A stretch of DNA of 64,000 nt from Ichthyophis bannanicus (taxonomy: Eukaryota > Chordata > Amphibia > Gymnophiona > Ichthyophiidae). Made by a program: the position numbers and the translations under genes. Each line of letters starts with the position of its first letter. Positions within the stretch are counted from its first letter, which is position 1. Shown piece after piece: positions 19,205-30,487 of the stretch. The stretch spans positions 1,231,483,312 to 1,231,547,311 of the forward strand of contig CM066031.1 in assembly GCA_033557465.1 (NCBI GenBank), given 5' to 3'. The notes below the pieces were generated by a model, which saw nothing but the letters and a program-made list of their open reading frames with translations, did no database searches and was not told where the DNA came from.

Positions 19205-19376
19205 GGAATGCTATGAAAGTGAAAGGGGATAGACTCAGGAGTACTATGCGGAAGAGTGGGTAGATGCATGGAATAGTCTTCCAGTGGAGGTAGTAGAGAC
19301 CAGTATAGTATCTGAATTCAAGAAAGCATGAGACCAACACAGAAGATCCCTGTCTTTTCTGCTATCATGTTTCTAT
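19205..19376 (+). pseudogene. CR1 3' end fragment
   Basis: Plus-strand sequence GTGGATAGATGCATGGAATAG-like followed by TCTTCCAGTGGAGGTAGTAG, ATTCAAGAAAGCATGAGACC and a CTATCATGTTTCTAT end. It matches the last about 170 bases of the CR1 copies on the minus strand elsewhere (WNSLPVEVVE coding segment). Confidence 0.75.
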
Positions 19377-20226
19377 CTGTCACCGTAATTCCCTTCTGGC
19401 TTGGACCTGGTATCCTGGAGTCATCTCCTGATTTTGTAGCTATTCGGTATGGTAGCACTGTTTCCAGTGAATCCTCTTCTGGCCTCTGCCTCTCGATTCT
19501 GCTCTGCTAAACTTCACTAGAAAAGGTTGGAGGACTGTCTTCTTGAAGTCCCCAGAGCTAGAGAGTCTGTGGGTAGTCAGCCCTGTACGCTCAAGGTGAA
19601 GAGATAAAATAAGTTATTGCCATCCAGACTGTCCAACAGAGTTCCACCACTCCCCCCCCCCCCCAGATCCTGCCACGTAACCAGATTATGTGATGTCCTT
19701 GCCTCCTCCAAAACCAGAAAAACCCTCCCCTTTAATGGTCTAGTTCCTATATGTAAATGAGGTCACACCTCTTCACTATCACACTTCACCAACAGGTGAC
19801 TCTCTACCCAGTCTCTTTAACACAGTTAAAGAGACTTAGGCCTCCAGTTGCCTGGTCAAACTGCCTCCTCCCACGTAACGGGTAACACGACTTCCACCCC
19901 GAACAGGCCTTACCTGGTATGCGTCAAGGAGACATCCATGGGGGTTTCATATATCTCAGTTCTTCCCTGGACTTGGGTCTTCCTGTTCTGATTCCATTTT
20001 CTTAGAGTCCTCTGAAGGGAGTTCCATCTCTATGCCCATGTCAGAGGCAAAGGTTCCATTCCATACTGCTGGATCTGTGTTGCCTATTTTCAGGAACCCA
20101 GCTAATTCCTCATTCTGTTTCCAAGGGGCTTTCCCTCTTCCTGCCTCCCCTCCCAGGGATCAAAGACCCTTCCATTAATGTTAAGACCCTGGGTTTGGTG
20201 CGTTCTCCCTCTCTGGACTCATTGCT
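19377..20226. other. Unassigned; possible 3' flank or LTR of the gypsy element
   Basis: No gene is recognised. There is a C-run at 19651-19664. The region lies downstream (minus strand) of the gypsy RNase H and could hold its 3' LTR. I cannot find a second copy in the window to define LTR ends. Confidence 0.4.
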
Positions 20227-20229
20227 CTA

Positions 20230-20700
20230 GGAATTTCCTCTGTGACTAGACATATACCCTGTCATATACCTCCCCTCTTCAGAAAGACACCCGGGTCCCT
20301 TTCTCTCTTCTTGCAATACTTTAAATATGTCACCCCCCTCTGGGAACAAGTAATCGGCATTGATATGTTGTTTCCCTGCCCTGTGCTCCACTGAAAAATC
20401 ATATATCTGCAGCGTCAAATGCCAACACATTAACCAAGTGCTGCTTTTCATAGAAATGATTTTAGGGCCTCATGATCAGTTATTAGAGTGAAATGGCAAC
20501 CTAATAAGTAATAAATCAGCATGTCTATCACCCATTTCCCTGAGAAGCACTCTTTTTTCAAGGTAGAATACTGCTTTTTGGCCTCATTTAGTTTCCTACT
20601 TAAATAAACCACAGGGTGTTCCTCCCCCTCTAAATGTTGGCTTAAAACTGCTCCCAAGCCAACCCCAGACACGTCTGTCTGCAGAATGAACTCCTCTGAA
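20230..20700 (-). pseudogene. Gmr1-like RNase H remnant
   Basis: On the minus strand LQTDVSGVGLGAVLSQHLEG carries the first RNase H aspartate. It is followed by HPVVYLSRKLNEAKKQYSTL, LLGCHFTLITDHEALKSFL with the later catalytic Asp, and the end motif YDFSVEHRAGKQHINADYL (standard HRAG..H.NADGLSR). A frameshift near 20450 separates the last part. RNase H degrades the RNA strand after reverse transcription. Confidence 0.85.
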
Positions 20701-21515
20701 AGTCAATATTCTTCAGGACCAGTTCAGAGCAGAAGACCTGTTTTAATGCTCAGCCTCCAGTCCCCATCTTAGTTAGGGGACTTTGCCCATAACATATCCA
20801 TCAGTGGAGCTGTGATTTTTGTGAAATGGGGAATAAATTCTGGTAATACCCAACTAACCCCAGGAAGGCCCTCATTTGTTTCTTTGTTTGGGGGGGGGGG
20901 GAACTTTCTCCCTATTGGCCTTATTTTACTGATCATTGGTCTAACCCAGCCATTCCCCAACCTATGCTCTAGCTACTGCACCTCCTGGTGTCCTAGGTCA
21001 CATTTTTTGGGGTTAGCAGTGAGTCCAGCCCATCTTAAGGACTCTCACACTTTTCTGCAATACTCTACATGAGCCCTCTAGGTTTTAGAGTAAATTACCA
21101 TGTTGTCAAGCTGGGCATTGGCATACACTTGATGTGACTTCAGAACGTTAATAATTCTCTGAACTGTTGCAGGGGCCCTGTGTAACCCAGATGACAACAT
21201 TGTAAAGTGGAACAGTCCCTGAGGGGTGCTACAGGCTGTTTTTTCTCTTGAGGATTTTTCAAGGGGAATCTGCCAATAGCTTTTAGTTAGATCAATGGTG
21301 AACATGTACTTAGCCCTTCTCAGCTGTTCTACCAAATCCTCAATCCTAGGCATTGGGTGAGCATCGAACCAGGATATAGCATTGACCTGGCACAAGTCAA
21401 TGCAGATCCAGGTGGACCCGTTTGACTTGGGCACTAGGACAATGGGGCTAGACCATTCGCTATTAGATTCTTCAATTACACCCAGCCTCAGCATCTTCTC
21501 AACCTCTTTCTCCAC
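20701..21515 (-). pseudogene. Gmr1-like reverse transcriptase remnant
   Basis: The minus strand shows MEKEVEKMLRLGVIEESNSE, WSSPIVLVPKSNGSTWICID, DAHPMPRIEDLVEQL, FTIDLTKSYWQIPL (palm aspartate) and FTMLSSGLHRAPATVQRIIN. In place of the catalytic YxDD box it reads QLDNMVIYSK. Loss of the second Asp and the leading Tyr would abolish activity. The thumb and connection (LPGVSWVLPEFIPHFTKITA) follow to about 20770 with stops between. Confidence 0.87.
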
Positions 21516-23010
21516 GTCCTATCTTTTCACCTGAGGCAACCAGTAGGGCCTCTGCTTTACTATCTCCCTGGTCTGGGTGATAATCCAGTGAGTTCCCAAA
21601 TGTGTGCGTTCAGGACGAGGAGAAAACATAGCTGAAAACTGAGATACCAGGCTCTGTACCTAACCCCTTTGCATTGGTGTTAGGGCCTTCCCTGTGGACA
21701 CCGTCAGCTATACCCTGGTCTGGATAATATCAAGTCCCAAATCCTCATCTTCCTCCAGGACTTTGGCCCCCAACCCATCATAAAATACCCATACCCATAT
21801 TGGCTTGGAAGGTTTGAAATAGTCCCCTGCCTTGGGACACTTCATAATCAACTGGACCTAGTTTCCTACAAATCACAAATGGACCTTTCCACTGTGCCAG
21901 TACTTTTTACTGGAGGTAAGAATTAAAACTAGAACTTTGTCTCCAGCTTTATTTTATTTATTTAGCTGTATTTTATTTATTTAGCTGTATTTATATCCCG
22001 CTTTTCACCGGGTCAAAGCGGTCAATTGGGAGATACATTTAACACGAGGGGATATGACACACATACGCTAATACTTACAGAACATGGGCAATGGAGGGTT
22101 AAGTGGCTTGCCCAAGACCACAAGGAGTGCCTATAGGACTAGAAATCCCAGTCCCTCCGGCCTGAGATTGCTGTCCCCACGTGGGACTTGAACCCCCGGC
22201 CCTCCGGCCTGAAGTACCTTGTCCTAACCACTAGGCCACTCCTTTTCTGGGCTTTCCTTTCATACAGTTTGTTTCCTCTGACTTTCCTTCAAATTCTCGA
22301 GAGCCAGGATTGAGAAGGTCTCTAGGTTGACCTTCATTTGTTGGACATATTCTGCAATGGAACCTAGATTCCTCTGTGTGTCCACCTATGTTTCCTTAAC
22401 TACATCCATCAAATCTCAGGTCTGTCTGCCCATCAACAATTCGAAAGGGGAGAAGCCCAAGGATTCCTGCAGGACTTCTCGATAGGCAAACAAAACAAAT
22501 GGCACTACATGCTTCCACCCCTTATTATTCTCAGCCACACGCTTTCTCAACATCTGTACTATGGTCTGATTAAACTGTTCCACCAGACCATTGGTCTGGG
22601 GATGATACGCCATGGTTTTTATTTGTCGTATTCCAAACATCCTCAAGATAGTGTCCAGATGTTTGGATAAGAAGATGGTTTCCCTATCAGTTAACAGCTC
22701 CCTCAGGAAACTTACTTGACAAAGGATTTGTAGTAACTCTCTCCCTATTATTTTGAAGCAGCACTGCCCAGGATATCTATTTGCATAATCCACAACCACC
22801 AGTAAATACTGATACCCACCCAAGCTCTTGACTAGGGGCCCCACAATACTGTATCTACTGCTACACGATCAAAGGGGTGTTCCAGGGCTGGTAGCGGTAT
22901 GAGAGGGCTTTTCTTAGGCAGGATCATAGTAACTTTCTGTCACACTGGACAGGCCTGGCAGAACTTCCTTATCACCTGATAGATATTCGGCCAACAAAAC
23001 ACAGAAGTAT
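21516..23010 (-). pseudogene. Gmr1-like integrase remnant, split by a SINE
   Basis: On the minus strand a zinc-binding segment (IRKFCQACPV) is followed by the core: DTVLWGPLVKSLGGYQYLLV, VVDYANRYPGQCC, SFLRELLTDRETIF with the second Asp, HPQTNGLVEQFNQTIVQML with the Glu, and FVLFAYREVLQESLGFSPFE. The GPY-type C-terminal domain starts AGDKVLVLILTSS at about 21920, past the SINE. The linker to RT has a Gmr1-like SAMFSPRPERTHLG segment. The core frame 22416-22844 is open, and stops occur on either side. Confidence 0.87.
21950..22245 (-). mobile_element. CORE-SINE (MIR-like), copy 2
   Basis: It has the same head and core as copy 1: B-box GGGGGTTCAAGTCCCACG and core GTCTTGGGCAAGCCACTTAA. The 3' tail is different and matches the 3' end of L2 copy 2 at 61283-61335: CCGCTTTGACCCGGTGAAAA, then AGCGGGATATAAATACAG, then TAAATAAA repeats. 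It sits within the integrase gene of the gypsy element. Confidence 0.86.
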
Positions 23011-23827
23011 CCTCTCTACCATGTTCTGCAAGGTGCAAACCATCAATCAAGCATTGAAGCAAACAAAACTTCTGTACTATAGTTTCTGTGGAAGCCAAAT
23101 TGAAAGCAATCTAACATATTATACTGATCATCATATAAAGAAAAGAAATCTGGGAAAGCAATCATCGCCAAAGTCCATAGAATATTTAAGTGTTTGTGGA
23201 ACATTTTTAGGTGTCTTGTCCCTCCATAAAAAATGAGTCAGCATCTTCTCGAGTCTTGAGTAGAACTGGTTGAGGAACAAAAAAGGGATCATATGAAGGG
23301 AGTAATTGACCAAGGAGCTAACAGCCATTTTGACTATCTCAAACCCCTCCCCTCCACCATGACATAGGCAATGATGTAGAGTTTATTTGCATCATACCCA
23401 AATTTCTATGAAACAAAAAATATCTAAATATTTGATCCTCTGAGGTGATCGTTTATGCTGTTGCTCTTCACTGAGAGCCAAAGAACAGTGTAATATTAAA
23501 AAGCATGATTTCTGCCTTTTTTAAAAATTAATTTTATACCCCAGAATACTTGAGAATGTTTTGATGGTACTTAATAGTGCAGGTCTAGATTTTATGGGAT
23601 TAGATATATAATACTAAAACATCATTGGCATATACAATGTGCATCACCAATCTGAACTCCAAATATGGCAGTCTCCTGTCTAATAGAAAGAAGAAGGGAT
23701 TCTAGTGCCAAATTAAATAGAGTCGGGGGACAAGAGATACCCTTAATGAGCCCCCTCTAGAAAGTCAGAATGCTGGAGAAAGACTGAAGTTGATATGTGC
23801 ATATGGGGCAGAATAAAGGACATAGAC

Positions 23828-24294
23828 CAGGGGTCACCAACCTGCGGCCCGCGGGCCGCATGCGGCCCGCGAGGGCCTTCCGTGCGGCCCGCGAGACTCT
23901 ACCCCGGTGCGGCCCGCCAAGGCAAACTCACGGATTCCTTCATGTCAGCTCTCTCCCTTCTTCTGCAGCCGCGGCTCCCTGCCTCTTAGGGAACCGCGGC
24001 TGTGCTTGTAAAATCATCGCGGCTCCGTGCAGCATTGTCCCGCCTCTAAAGGAAGTTGTTTACCACTTCCTTTAGAGGCGGGACAATGCTGCACGGAGCC
24101 GCGATGATTTTACAAGCACAGCCGCGGTTTCCTAAGAGGCAGGGAGCCGCGGCTGCAGAAGAAGGGAGGGAGCTGACATAAAATATAGGTATGAGCAGGT
24201 TTTTTTTTTTTCACGCGGGGGGGGGGGTGCGGCCCGCGGGTCTGCCGGTAGTCGGCTGTGCGGCCCGCGGCCCTCTGGAGGTTGGTGACCCCTG
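23828..24294. mobile_element. hAT MITE with large GC-rich internal hairpin, 467 bp
   Basis: The ends are CAGGGGTCACCAACCT and its complement AGGTTGGTGACCCCTG. The 8-bp target-site duplication ACATAGAC is exact (23820-23827 and 24295-24302). The interior has GCGGCCCGC motifs near both ends. A near-perfect inverted repeat spans about 23945-24180, folding around 24058 (CAGCCGCGGCTCCCTGCCTC on one arm). No credible coding sequence. Confidence 0.93.
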
Positions 24295-24368
24295 ACATAG
24301 ACCATAATGAGAAATACCACTCTGGGACCTTGAACAAAAACATCCACTCAATCCTATCAAGAGTTAGG

Positions 24369-24709
24369 GCCTGATATTCAGCGGTGATGGCTAGAGCTTC
24401 AATATTCAATGCCGAGGCCATATCCGGCTGCTGGCATTGAATATCCAGATCGCTGCACAGCCCATAAGCTAACCAGACAGTGGTGATATTGAGCCACTGC
24501 CTGGTTAGCTCCCATTGGCAAAGTTAGGCCATGGGTTACTAACCAAGCAGCAGCTCAGTATCACCATTGTTTAGTTAGAAATGGTTGCCACAGCACCCGC
24601 GGATATCCAGCAACATTAACCGTGTTAGTGCAACTGAATATGCTGTTTAGGGGCATTTACATGGTTTACAAGTCTTTAAATCATGTAAATGCCTTTGAAT
24701 ATTGGGCCT
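24369..24709. mobile_element. Harbinger-type MITE (probable)
   Basis: The ends are GGGCCTGATATTCAG and TTGAATATTGGGCC, imperfect inverted repeats, with TTA at each side as expected for the 3-bp duplication of PIF/Harbinger. The interior has paired TGAATATCC and TGATATTGAG motifs. It lies in the L1 remnant. A similar end (GGGCCCGATATTCAAAG) occurs at 50473. Confidence 0.62.
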
Positions 24710-25374
24710 TAGTTTCTGCGTCCACTTATTGGATAATGTTAACAAATAGTTCAATATTGTTAGCAATAGATCTTCCTTTTAAAAAGGCTGTTTGATCCCC
24801 ATGAAAGCTGCAAGAGATTCCAGTCCAGCAGATAGGATTTTCTTATAAATCTTCTAATCCTGATTAATCAGGGACAGGGGGTGATAGTTACTAGTTGCAA
24901 ATCCCTCTGAGATTTTACTAAGATAGTTATAAGAGTTTCATTAGGAGAGACTTTCAGCGGTTCTCTCAATAAAACCCTTGATAGAGCCTCTGCACTTTGG
25001 GAATTAGTATACTCCCAAATTGCCAGTAAAACTCCAATGGAAAGTCATCAGGACAAGGAGGTCTATATGACTGAAGGGATTTAATCACCTTTTCTTTATC
25101 ATGAAACTATATGGGATCTTCTACTATCTACTGCTGATCTGTTTGCAATGTTGGGTGATGCAATATAGATTAAATCATATCTAACTCACCTGGTCAAGGA
25201 GTTGTATCTGATTAAATAAGTCAATATAAATTTGATATAGCCATCCCAACATACCTCTATCGTCTAGCACAAGTTTTTATTTATTAGCCTGTATTCTATT
25301 AAGCCTTTTGCAAGCCTTAATCAAAGAGGCAAGCAGCCAATCTGCTTTATTGCATTCAGAAAAATATTTGTAGG

Positions 25375-25991
25375 CGGAATTTTAGAAGATCTTTCCAAAT
25401 GCAATCTAGGATATCTAAGCAAGAATGTCTGAATAAAATGCAGGTATGTCCAAGAGCCAATGTGATTTCACAAACCTGGACGTGCCTGATAGGGACGTCT
25501 GCAGGGGCATCTATTTAGACAAACCCAGAACTGTATTTCAGAACCCACACTTGTAGGATAGCATAATGGTTAGCATAGTGGTTAGAAACAGGACAGCGAG
25601 AGTTTAAATCTTGCTTCTGCTATAGTTGCAATTGTGCTGAATACTGGGGATGATAGAGTGCTTTCTTTTTTATATACTCTGGATGTTTTTCAGCTACAGT
25701 CGAATAGTACTTTTCAGATGTTTGTTCGTCGCTATGCATGCCTCAGAGCTGGTCTAAAGTTAGACATGATGCTGGACGTCCATGACATTTCTGTAATCAG
25801 GTGGGGATGTCCTGGTCCCTGGGAATGCCCTAACCATGCCTCCAGGGTCCTGAGAATGCCGCAGCCACGCCGCCTCCACTCCTCTGTTCAGATTTGGATG
25901 TCCCAACAGCTAGCTTCTAAAATGGCTCAGGAGACAGTCTTTGTGCTTTGAATGTCTTTATGCCTGTAGGGCTTCTAAAACACCCCTTTGG
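25375..25991. repeat. MITE-like repeat with internal tRNA-like segment
   Basis: The ends GGCGGAATTTTAGAAG and CTTCTAAAACACCCCTT are imperfect inverted repeats. The left half matches 18925-19204. A tRNA-like stretch (TAGCATAGTGGTTAGAAACA, then GAGTTTAAATCTTGCTTC) is embedded. I saw no clear target-site duplication. Confidence 0.5.
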
Positions 25992-26334
25992 ATTTTAAAA
26001 GAAAAAGACAATGTCCTGCTTGCTCACTCATGAACTGCTTGTATTGATATTTAAGCTTCTGAAGACAGTGCAATGGGGAATTATTTTTGCTGTGAATGTG
26101 TGAATTTCAGTTCTTGAATTTCCTTATCCAGTACCTGCACTCCTAATTGATCTTTTTTTCTATTTTTTTGCACCATAATTGAAGATATGGCCTTATAGAG
26201 CAGTATTGTACATATCCCAGATCACTGGGAAAATCTATTCCATCAATATCATTGAAAGGTTCTTCATGAGCTAGCAAACTGTTGTTAAAATGTCACAGGG
26301 TAGACCACTAGAAAGGTAATAGAATTTGATGCAT
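25992..26334. other. Unassigned AT-rich sequence
   Basis: No gene, repeat match or motif recognised. It lies between the MITE-like repeat and a CR1 3' end. Confidence 0.5.
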
Positions 26335-26705
26335 AGTAGAAAGACTAGGGGACATTCAGTGAAGCTACAATGTGGCATATTTAAGACTAATAAGAGAAAA
26401 TATTTTTTCACTCAGTGCGTAATCAATCTCTAGAATTCATTACCAGAGGATGTTGTAAAAGCTGTTAGTGTAGTTGGGTTCAAAACAGGTTTGGATGAAT
26501 TCCTGGAGGAAAAGTCCATAAACTTTTATTAAAGAGGACTGGGGAAATACACTGCTTACCCCTGGGACAAGCAGCATGGAATGTGTATACCTTTGGGAAC
26601 CCGACAGATACTTGAGATCTGAAATGGCCAGTGTTGGAAACAGGATACTGGGCTTGATGGACCCTTGGTCTGACCCAGTATGGCATATGTTATGTTCTTA
26701 TTAGA
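26335..26705 (+). pseudogene. CR1 3' end fragment (second CR1 subfamily)
   Basis: It matches the 3' end of the CR1 at 50785-51513: GAAAGACTAGGGGACAT, GAGAAAATATTTTTTCAC, CCTGGAGGAAAAGTCCATAA, and the end TTGGAAACAGGATACTGGGC to TATGTTATGTTCTTAT. Only the last coding segment and the 3' UTR remain. This subfamily differs in 3' end from CR1 copies 1 and 2. Confidence 0.87.
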
Positions 26706-28139
26706 TAGACATGAGAATGTACTACCTTGTTCATCAGAGAGCTGGTAGCTAAGACAAATAGAGGCCAATTCCATATAGGCTGGCTAGCAAACCCAGAAAT
26801 GTTTAACTCCGACACAGACACGACTCCCACCCGATTCCGAATATATGGGTTTAGATGCGCCCACGTTTCTGGCATTGGGATCATAAATGTGTCTGGCATG
26901 GCACGTCTAATATGCTGTTCAGCAGACTCATGCACATATCCAGCACAAGACCTGCACATGGATACAGGCACGGAGCATAGAGTAAAGCAGAGAAACACGT
27001 CTCTGGCAATAGTGGGAGATACTGGTAAACGGTGATAAGGTTTTGGATGTACCCATCCTCACCATGTTCTGTAAAGTTGGCTGTTTCCAAGCTGGCCACG
27101 CCTTTGCTGTAAAATTGTGCATCTCCTAAGCTGCTTTGCTCACTGACAGTAGTTTGCTGATGCATACAAGATATAGAAACTGATGATAAATGCATGCTGA
27201 TGCAAACTAGACCATATCCTAGTCCCCTACATGCCCAGAACAGTGCTAGGTAATCCCAGCACACTCTAAGATCATATAAGAGAAGGTAAATATGAGCATG
27301 TATGACAGAGCATACCTTGCATCAAATGGTACTTGGCATCATAAAAAGGCTTCAGTGAGTCTTGCATTGATCAGCTCTTTATACACCTTTAAAAATGCTC
27401 AGGGCGGACCTTGATCATGTGCACAAAAAAAACAACACTAACATAACAATTCTCAAGGGATACATACGATTGCTGAACCACAAATGTATGCCCTGGGTAT
27501 GGCATGCTGCATGATGCAATCTGGGGACTGTTGGCATTATATCAGTCATGTCTCCCAGTGCCTGTTCCTCCTCCCTAATATGCAGATCAGTTCACCAGAT
27601 TCTCCTGTGCGACCCTCAAACCACACTCACTCTCTTTCTCTTTCTCTCTCTCTCTCACTTGCTGTCACAAAAGACATAATTCTGGGAAACAGATGCTCAG
27701 CACTTATAGATAAAAGCTGGTGTACCATAAAAGCATGGAGTGCCAGGACTACATACCTGATCCCCCTCTCTCACTCATATAAACTCCTGTGGCAGACTTA
27801 CTCACACTTCCAAAATCAACAATCCCATGTTACCGAACACAGGACCTGTCAGGGTTCCCCAGATTAGCTCATTTAGCACAAACAGCAACTGTCAGCATAG
27901 TCACCATATTCACTATTGGTGGTTTTCAAATATCTTTAGGGGTAGTTATTAATGCCCCTTAGCTTACAAGATTCTTTCACACCTAATTTTTATCCATTAT
28001 ACATGCATCTAGCTGTGTTTTACAGACTGAAGTCACACCAGTTTGAAGCATTCTTGTCACAACCTCTATACAAGCACAGCAGAAATATTTCTAAGTACTG
28101 GCCTTATTCCATATTTCCACAGGAATAACAAACACGTCT
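26706..28139. other. Unassigned sequence with a CT microsatellite
   Basis: No gene is supported. Small open frames on both strands around 26727-27264 overlap each other and show no family features. A simple repeat lies at 27629-27660. Confidence 0.5.
27629..27660 (+). repeat. CT-rich microsatellite
   Basis: A short run of CT and CTTT units (TCTCTTTCTCTCTCTCTCTC). Confidence 0.85.
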
Positions 28140-28560
28140 GTGCAGATAAGAGAAGAGAAAAAGGAGAATTATTTCTCTGTCGGGTGCATTAGCTTCCAAT
28201 CTAAGGGACTTGATAAGGCCATGGAGAGTAGGGAATATCTTTGTTATGATAGGCAGTCCTCCTGCAGACTTATCTAGTATAAGATCAAGTGGTTGATTGA
28301 AATCCCCACCTGTAAGAGGGACCTCACTAGCACGGCTAATTGCTCAGCAAAGGTACGAAAAAACTCTGGCACATCTTGATTGAGAGTATATCAGTTACAC
28401 AAGATCAATTTTATACTACAAAGTTCTACCCGAGTCATAAACCATCTAACCTCCACATCTGTCATTTGGGAAAGAATCCGATCCCATGTATTCATTTCAA
28501 CTCTGGCTCAAGCTCTGTCATTGAATCTTGTCTTGGAATAGGTAAACTCATCTTCTTGCT
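28140..28560 (-). pseudogene. L1-type LINE endonuclease remnant
   Basis: On the minus strand SEVPLTGGDFNQPLDLILDK contains the L1 endonuclease GGDFN motif, followed by TLHGLIKSLRLEANAPDREI (usually GL.D.WR..HP..REY). The rest of the domain is too decayed to follow. It is oriented like the L1 RT remnant at 23131-25300 and may be the 5' part of the same old element. Confidence 0.7.
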
Positions 28561-30055
28561 CGTAGAAAGTCTGGCAATGCACAGTACTGCTGCTGTTACA
28601 GTAGTTGCAGCAGTCATGGTAGTGGAAACCATGCTGATTCTGTCAGAATGCTTTTTCCTGGTGATACGAGCGATTTTGTTGCTTCAGCTAGTAATAGAAG
28701 CAGTAGCAGTGGCTTTAACATAAGGCTTCCCAGATCTGTACAGGAGTCCCCACAGCTAGTCTGGTTTTCAGGAGATCTACAGTGAATATTTAAGTGATAT
28801 ATTTGCTTATATTGCAAATCCATTGTATGCTGTTTTATCTTATACATTTTTATTATGGATGTCCTGAAAACCCAGATGGCCATGGGGGTTTCCAAGGCGG
28901 ATTTGGGAAGCCCAACGTCTACATGTGAAAACGTATTTTAGATTAGCCGTTTAGGTGCCTCCTGGGATGTACAATTCAAAACATCTGAAATTCTGTAAGA
29001 GCTGCAGTAGAGAAAGTGGACACGTGCAAATACATTCTAAAATCGACTTATCCCCGCCCCCAGAAAACAGGGCCGTGCAGAATAAAAGATTCGGACATGT
29101 GCAGGGAGATGGGCAATTTCAGAAACATGCACGTTCAAAATATAGATACGGCAGAAAGTGGATCTGATTTGCATGTGTGATTGTTTTCACACATGCAAAT
29201 CATGATAGGGTTTCTGAAATTACCATCATACTCTATAAAATTATCCACACCACCGCTTCTTTCATCTCTCACATGCAGAATTTTTGTTGCAGACAGGCTG
29301 GCTTGAAGTACAAGTTCAGAGCTCCAGATGCCAGTTAGCTCAATGTAATTTTTCTCCACTATTTTTCTACTGTTGCCATGTACTTCTCTAAAACTCAGCC
29401 ACAGGCCTCTAATGTATCTGTACTAGTGAATTCAGATTCAGTGCTCTGGAAGGCTTTAGCACTGTTGCATCAGCTTCTGAAGGTGATGCATACAGTAGCT
29501 GTAAATACATGTCCCAGTGGCTTTAATTAGACTTTCTTACCTTTGCCAATTTTAACCAAAGGCAATCTAGCAAACAGATTTTTAATTGACTGCATTCATG
29601 GAGAATATGACTTATTTTGGCCATGCAAATATGCAATGTGTGCCTCTGAGTCAGTGCTGATTCCTGGCGACCCAGCAGCTCCTGGGTTTTCTTGGCAGTG
29701 TAACTGAAAGTAGATTGCCAGGCCTTTCTTCCGAGGCAGTGGAGGGTTAAGTGATTTTGGCCATACAAGGAGGTATATAATCGGTCTGCTACTGTCCTGC
29801 CTTTCTTCTTTAGTCTACAATAAATGTGCTGGGTGTTAAATATCGGTACAAACCACTGTAATCTTAAGTCTTGGAATACTTTTCTCTTTCTCCCTCCATT
29901 ATATCACCATGAAAACATACAGCGACACAGAAATAATTTCAGTTCCCCTAAAAATAATAATTAATGCAATGAAGTAATAAAGCCCTACTACAATGAAACA
30001 TGCATTATAGGTGTCTGAAGCATTAATGGTAGCATTGTGCTATGGATAACACAAG
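28561..30055. other. Unassigned sequence, possible old SINE near 29630-29780
   Basis: I recognise no gene. At 29636-29770 a segment with CTGATTCCTGGCGACCCAGC, GGGTTTTCTTGGCAGTG and GGAGGGTTAAGTGATTTTGG resembles a decayed SINE core, but I cannot name it. Near 29180-29200 two CATGCAAATCA-like segments lie in inverted order. Confidence 0.4.
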
Positions 30056-30290
30056 AACAACATGCTTTATTGTGGGTTTCATTTGTCATCTGCATAGATC
30101 ATGTTGAGTCAAACCAGGGTCTATCAAGTCCATCATCCTGTCTAACTCACCAGTTTGGATTACAAGTACCTGGAGGATCTCAAAAAATACATCCAATTTC
30201 TCATAGCTCATTTCAAGGAATAAGCTATGATTTTCCCAAGTTTTCCTGACCAATAATTTTTTTATGGACTTTTGCTCCAGGAAGGGTTAC
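30056..30290 (-). repeat. Old CR1 3' UTR remnant
   Basis: Diverged matches to the CR1 3' UTR: GAGTCAAACCAGGGTCTATC, CAAGTCCATCATCCTGTCT and TTTATGGACTTTTGCTCCAG. The orientation is opposite to the copy at 26335. Confidence 0.6.
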
Positions 30291-30487
30291 ATTTTCAATA
30301 GGATTCCTGTCTACAAAGTTGTGCATGTACTTCTAGCCCTGTACAAAGCAAACTATTTTTAAACTTGCAAATTGGGTTACGTGGCTAAATATACAGTCAT
30401 GCATTTAGGTGAAGCAGAATGGAGGTGCAAAGTATACGTTTGAAAATGTAAAACATGTGCATATGTCTAATTCACAGTGCCAAAAGC

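Larger units (their letters stand above)
20227..23010 (-). mobile_element. Gmr1-like Ty3/gypsy retrotransposon remnant, integrase upstream of RT
   Basis: Reading the minus strand 5' to 3' gives integrase (23010-21900), a short linker, RT (21515-20701) and RNase H (20700-20230). Standard Ty3/gypsy has integrase last. The proteins are gypsy-type, and the order matches that described for the Gmr1 group. The integrase C-terminus (AGDKVLVL) runs straight into the RT lead-in (FSPRPERTHLGTHWIITQTR), so the order is not an artefact of two separate insertions. A SINE at 21950-22245 splits the integrase. All genes carry stops. Confidence 0.82.
23131..25300 (-). pseudogene. L1-type LINE ORF2 remnant (RT region)
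   Basis: On the minus strand, from 25300 downward, pieces of L1 ORF2 appear: SLQSYRPPCPDDFPLEFYWQ (RT entry, usually PGPDGF..EFY) at about 25000-25090. LTLDRIEWMFLFKVPEWYFS follows at about 24300-24370. The catalytic box is VYANDVLVLYI at about 23610-23645, with YADD changed to YAND. The C-terminal side at 23131-23328 reads MIPFLFLNQFYSRLEKMLTH then FLWRDKTPKN. A hAT MITE (23828-24294) and a Harbinger-like MITE (24369-24709) interrupt it. Many stops. Confidence 0.78.

Noticed and set aside
20227..23010. Ty1/copia element, from the integrase-before-RT order
   Set aside because: RT, RNase H and integrase motifs are of gypsy type, for example the MLxLGVIEES lead-in and the HPQTNGLVEQFN integrase motif.
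23797..24421. Short GC-rich ORFs on both strands
   Set aside because: They are translations of the hAT MITE hairpin. Only the 24297-24372 minus part is real L1 RT sequence.
26727..27264. Several 100-127-codon ORFs on both strands
   Set aside because: They overlap each other, lack motifs, and lie in unassigned sequence. I could not support any of them as a gene.
28340..28723. 127-codon plus-strand ORF
   Set aside because: It overlaps the antisense of a recognisable L1 endonuclease segment and has no family features.
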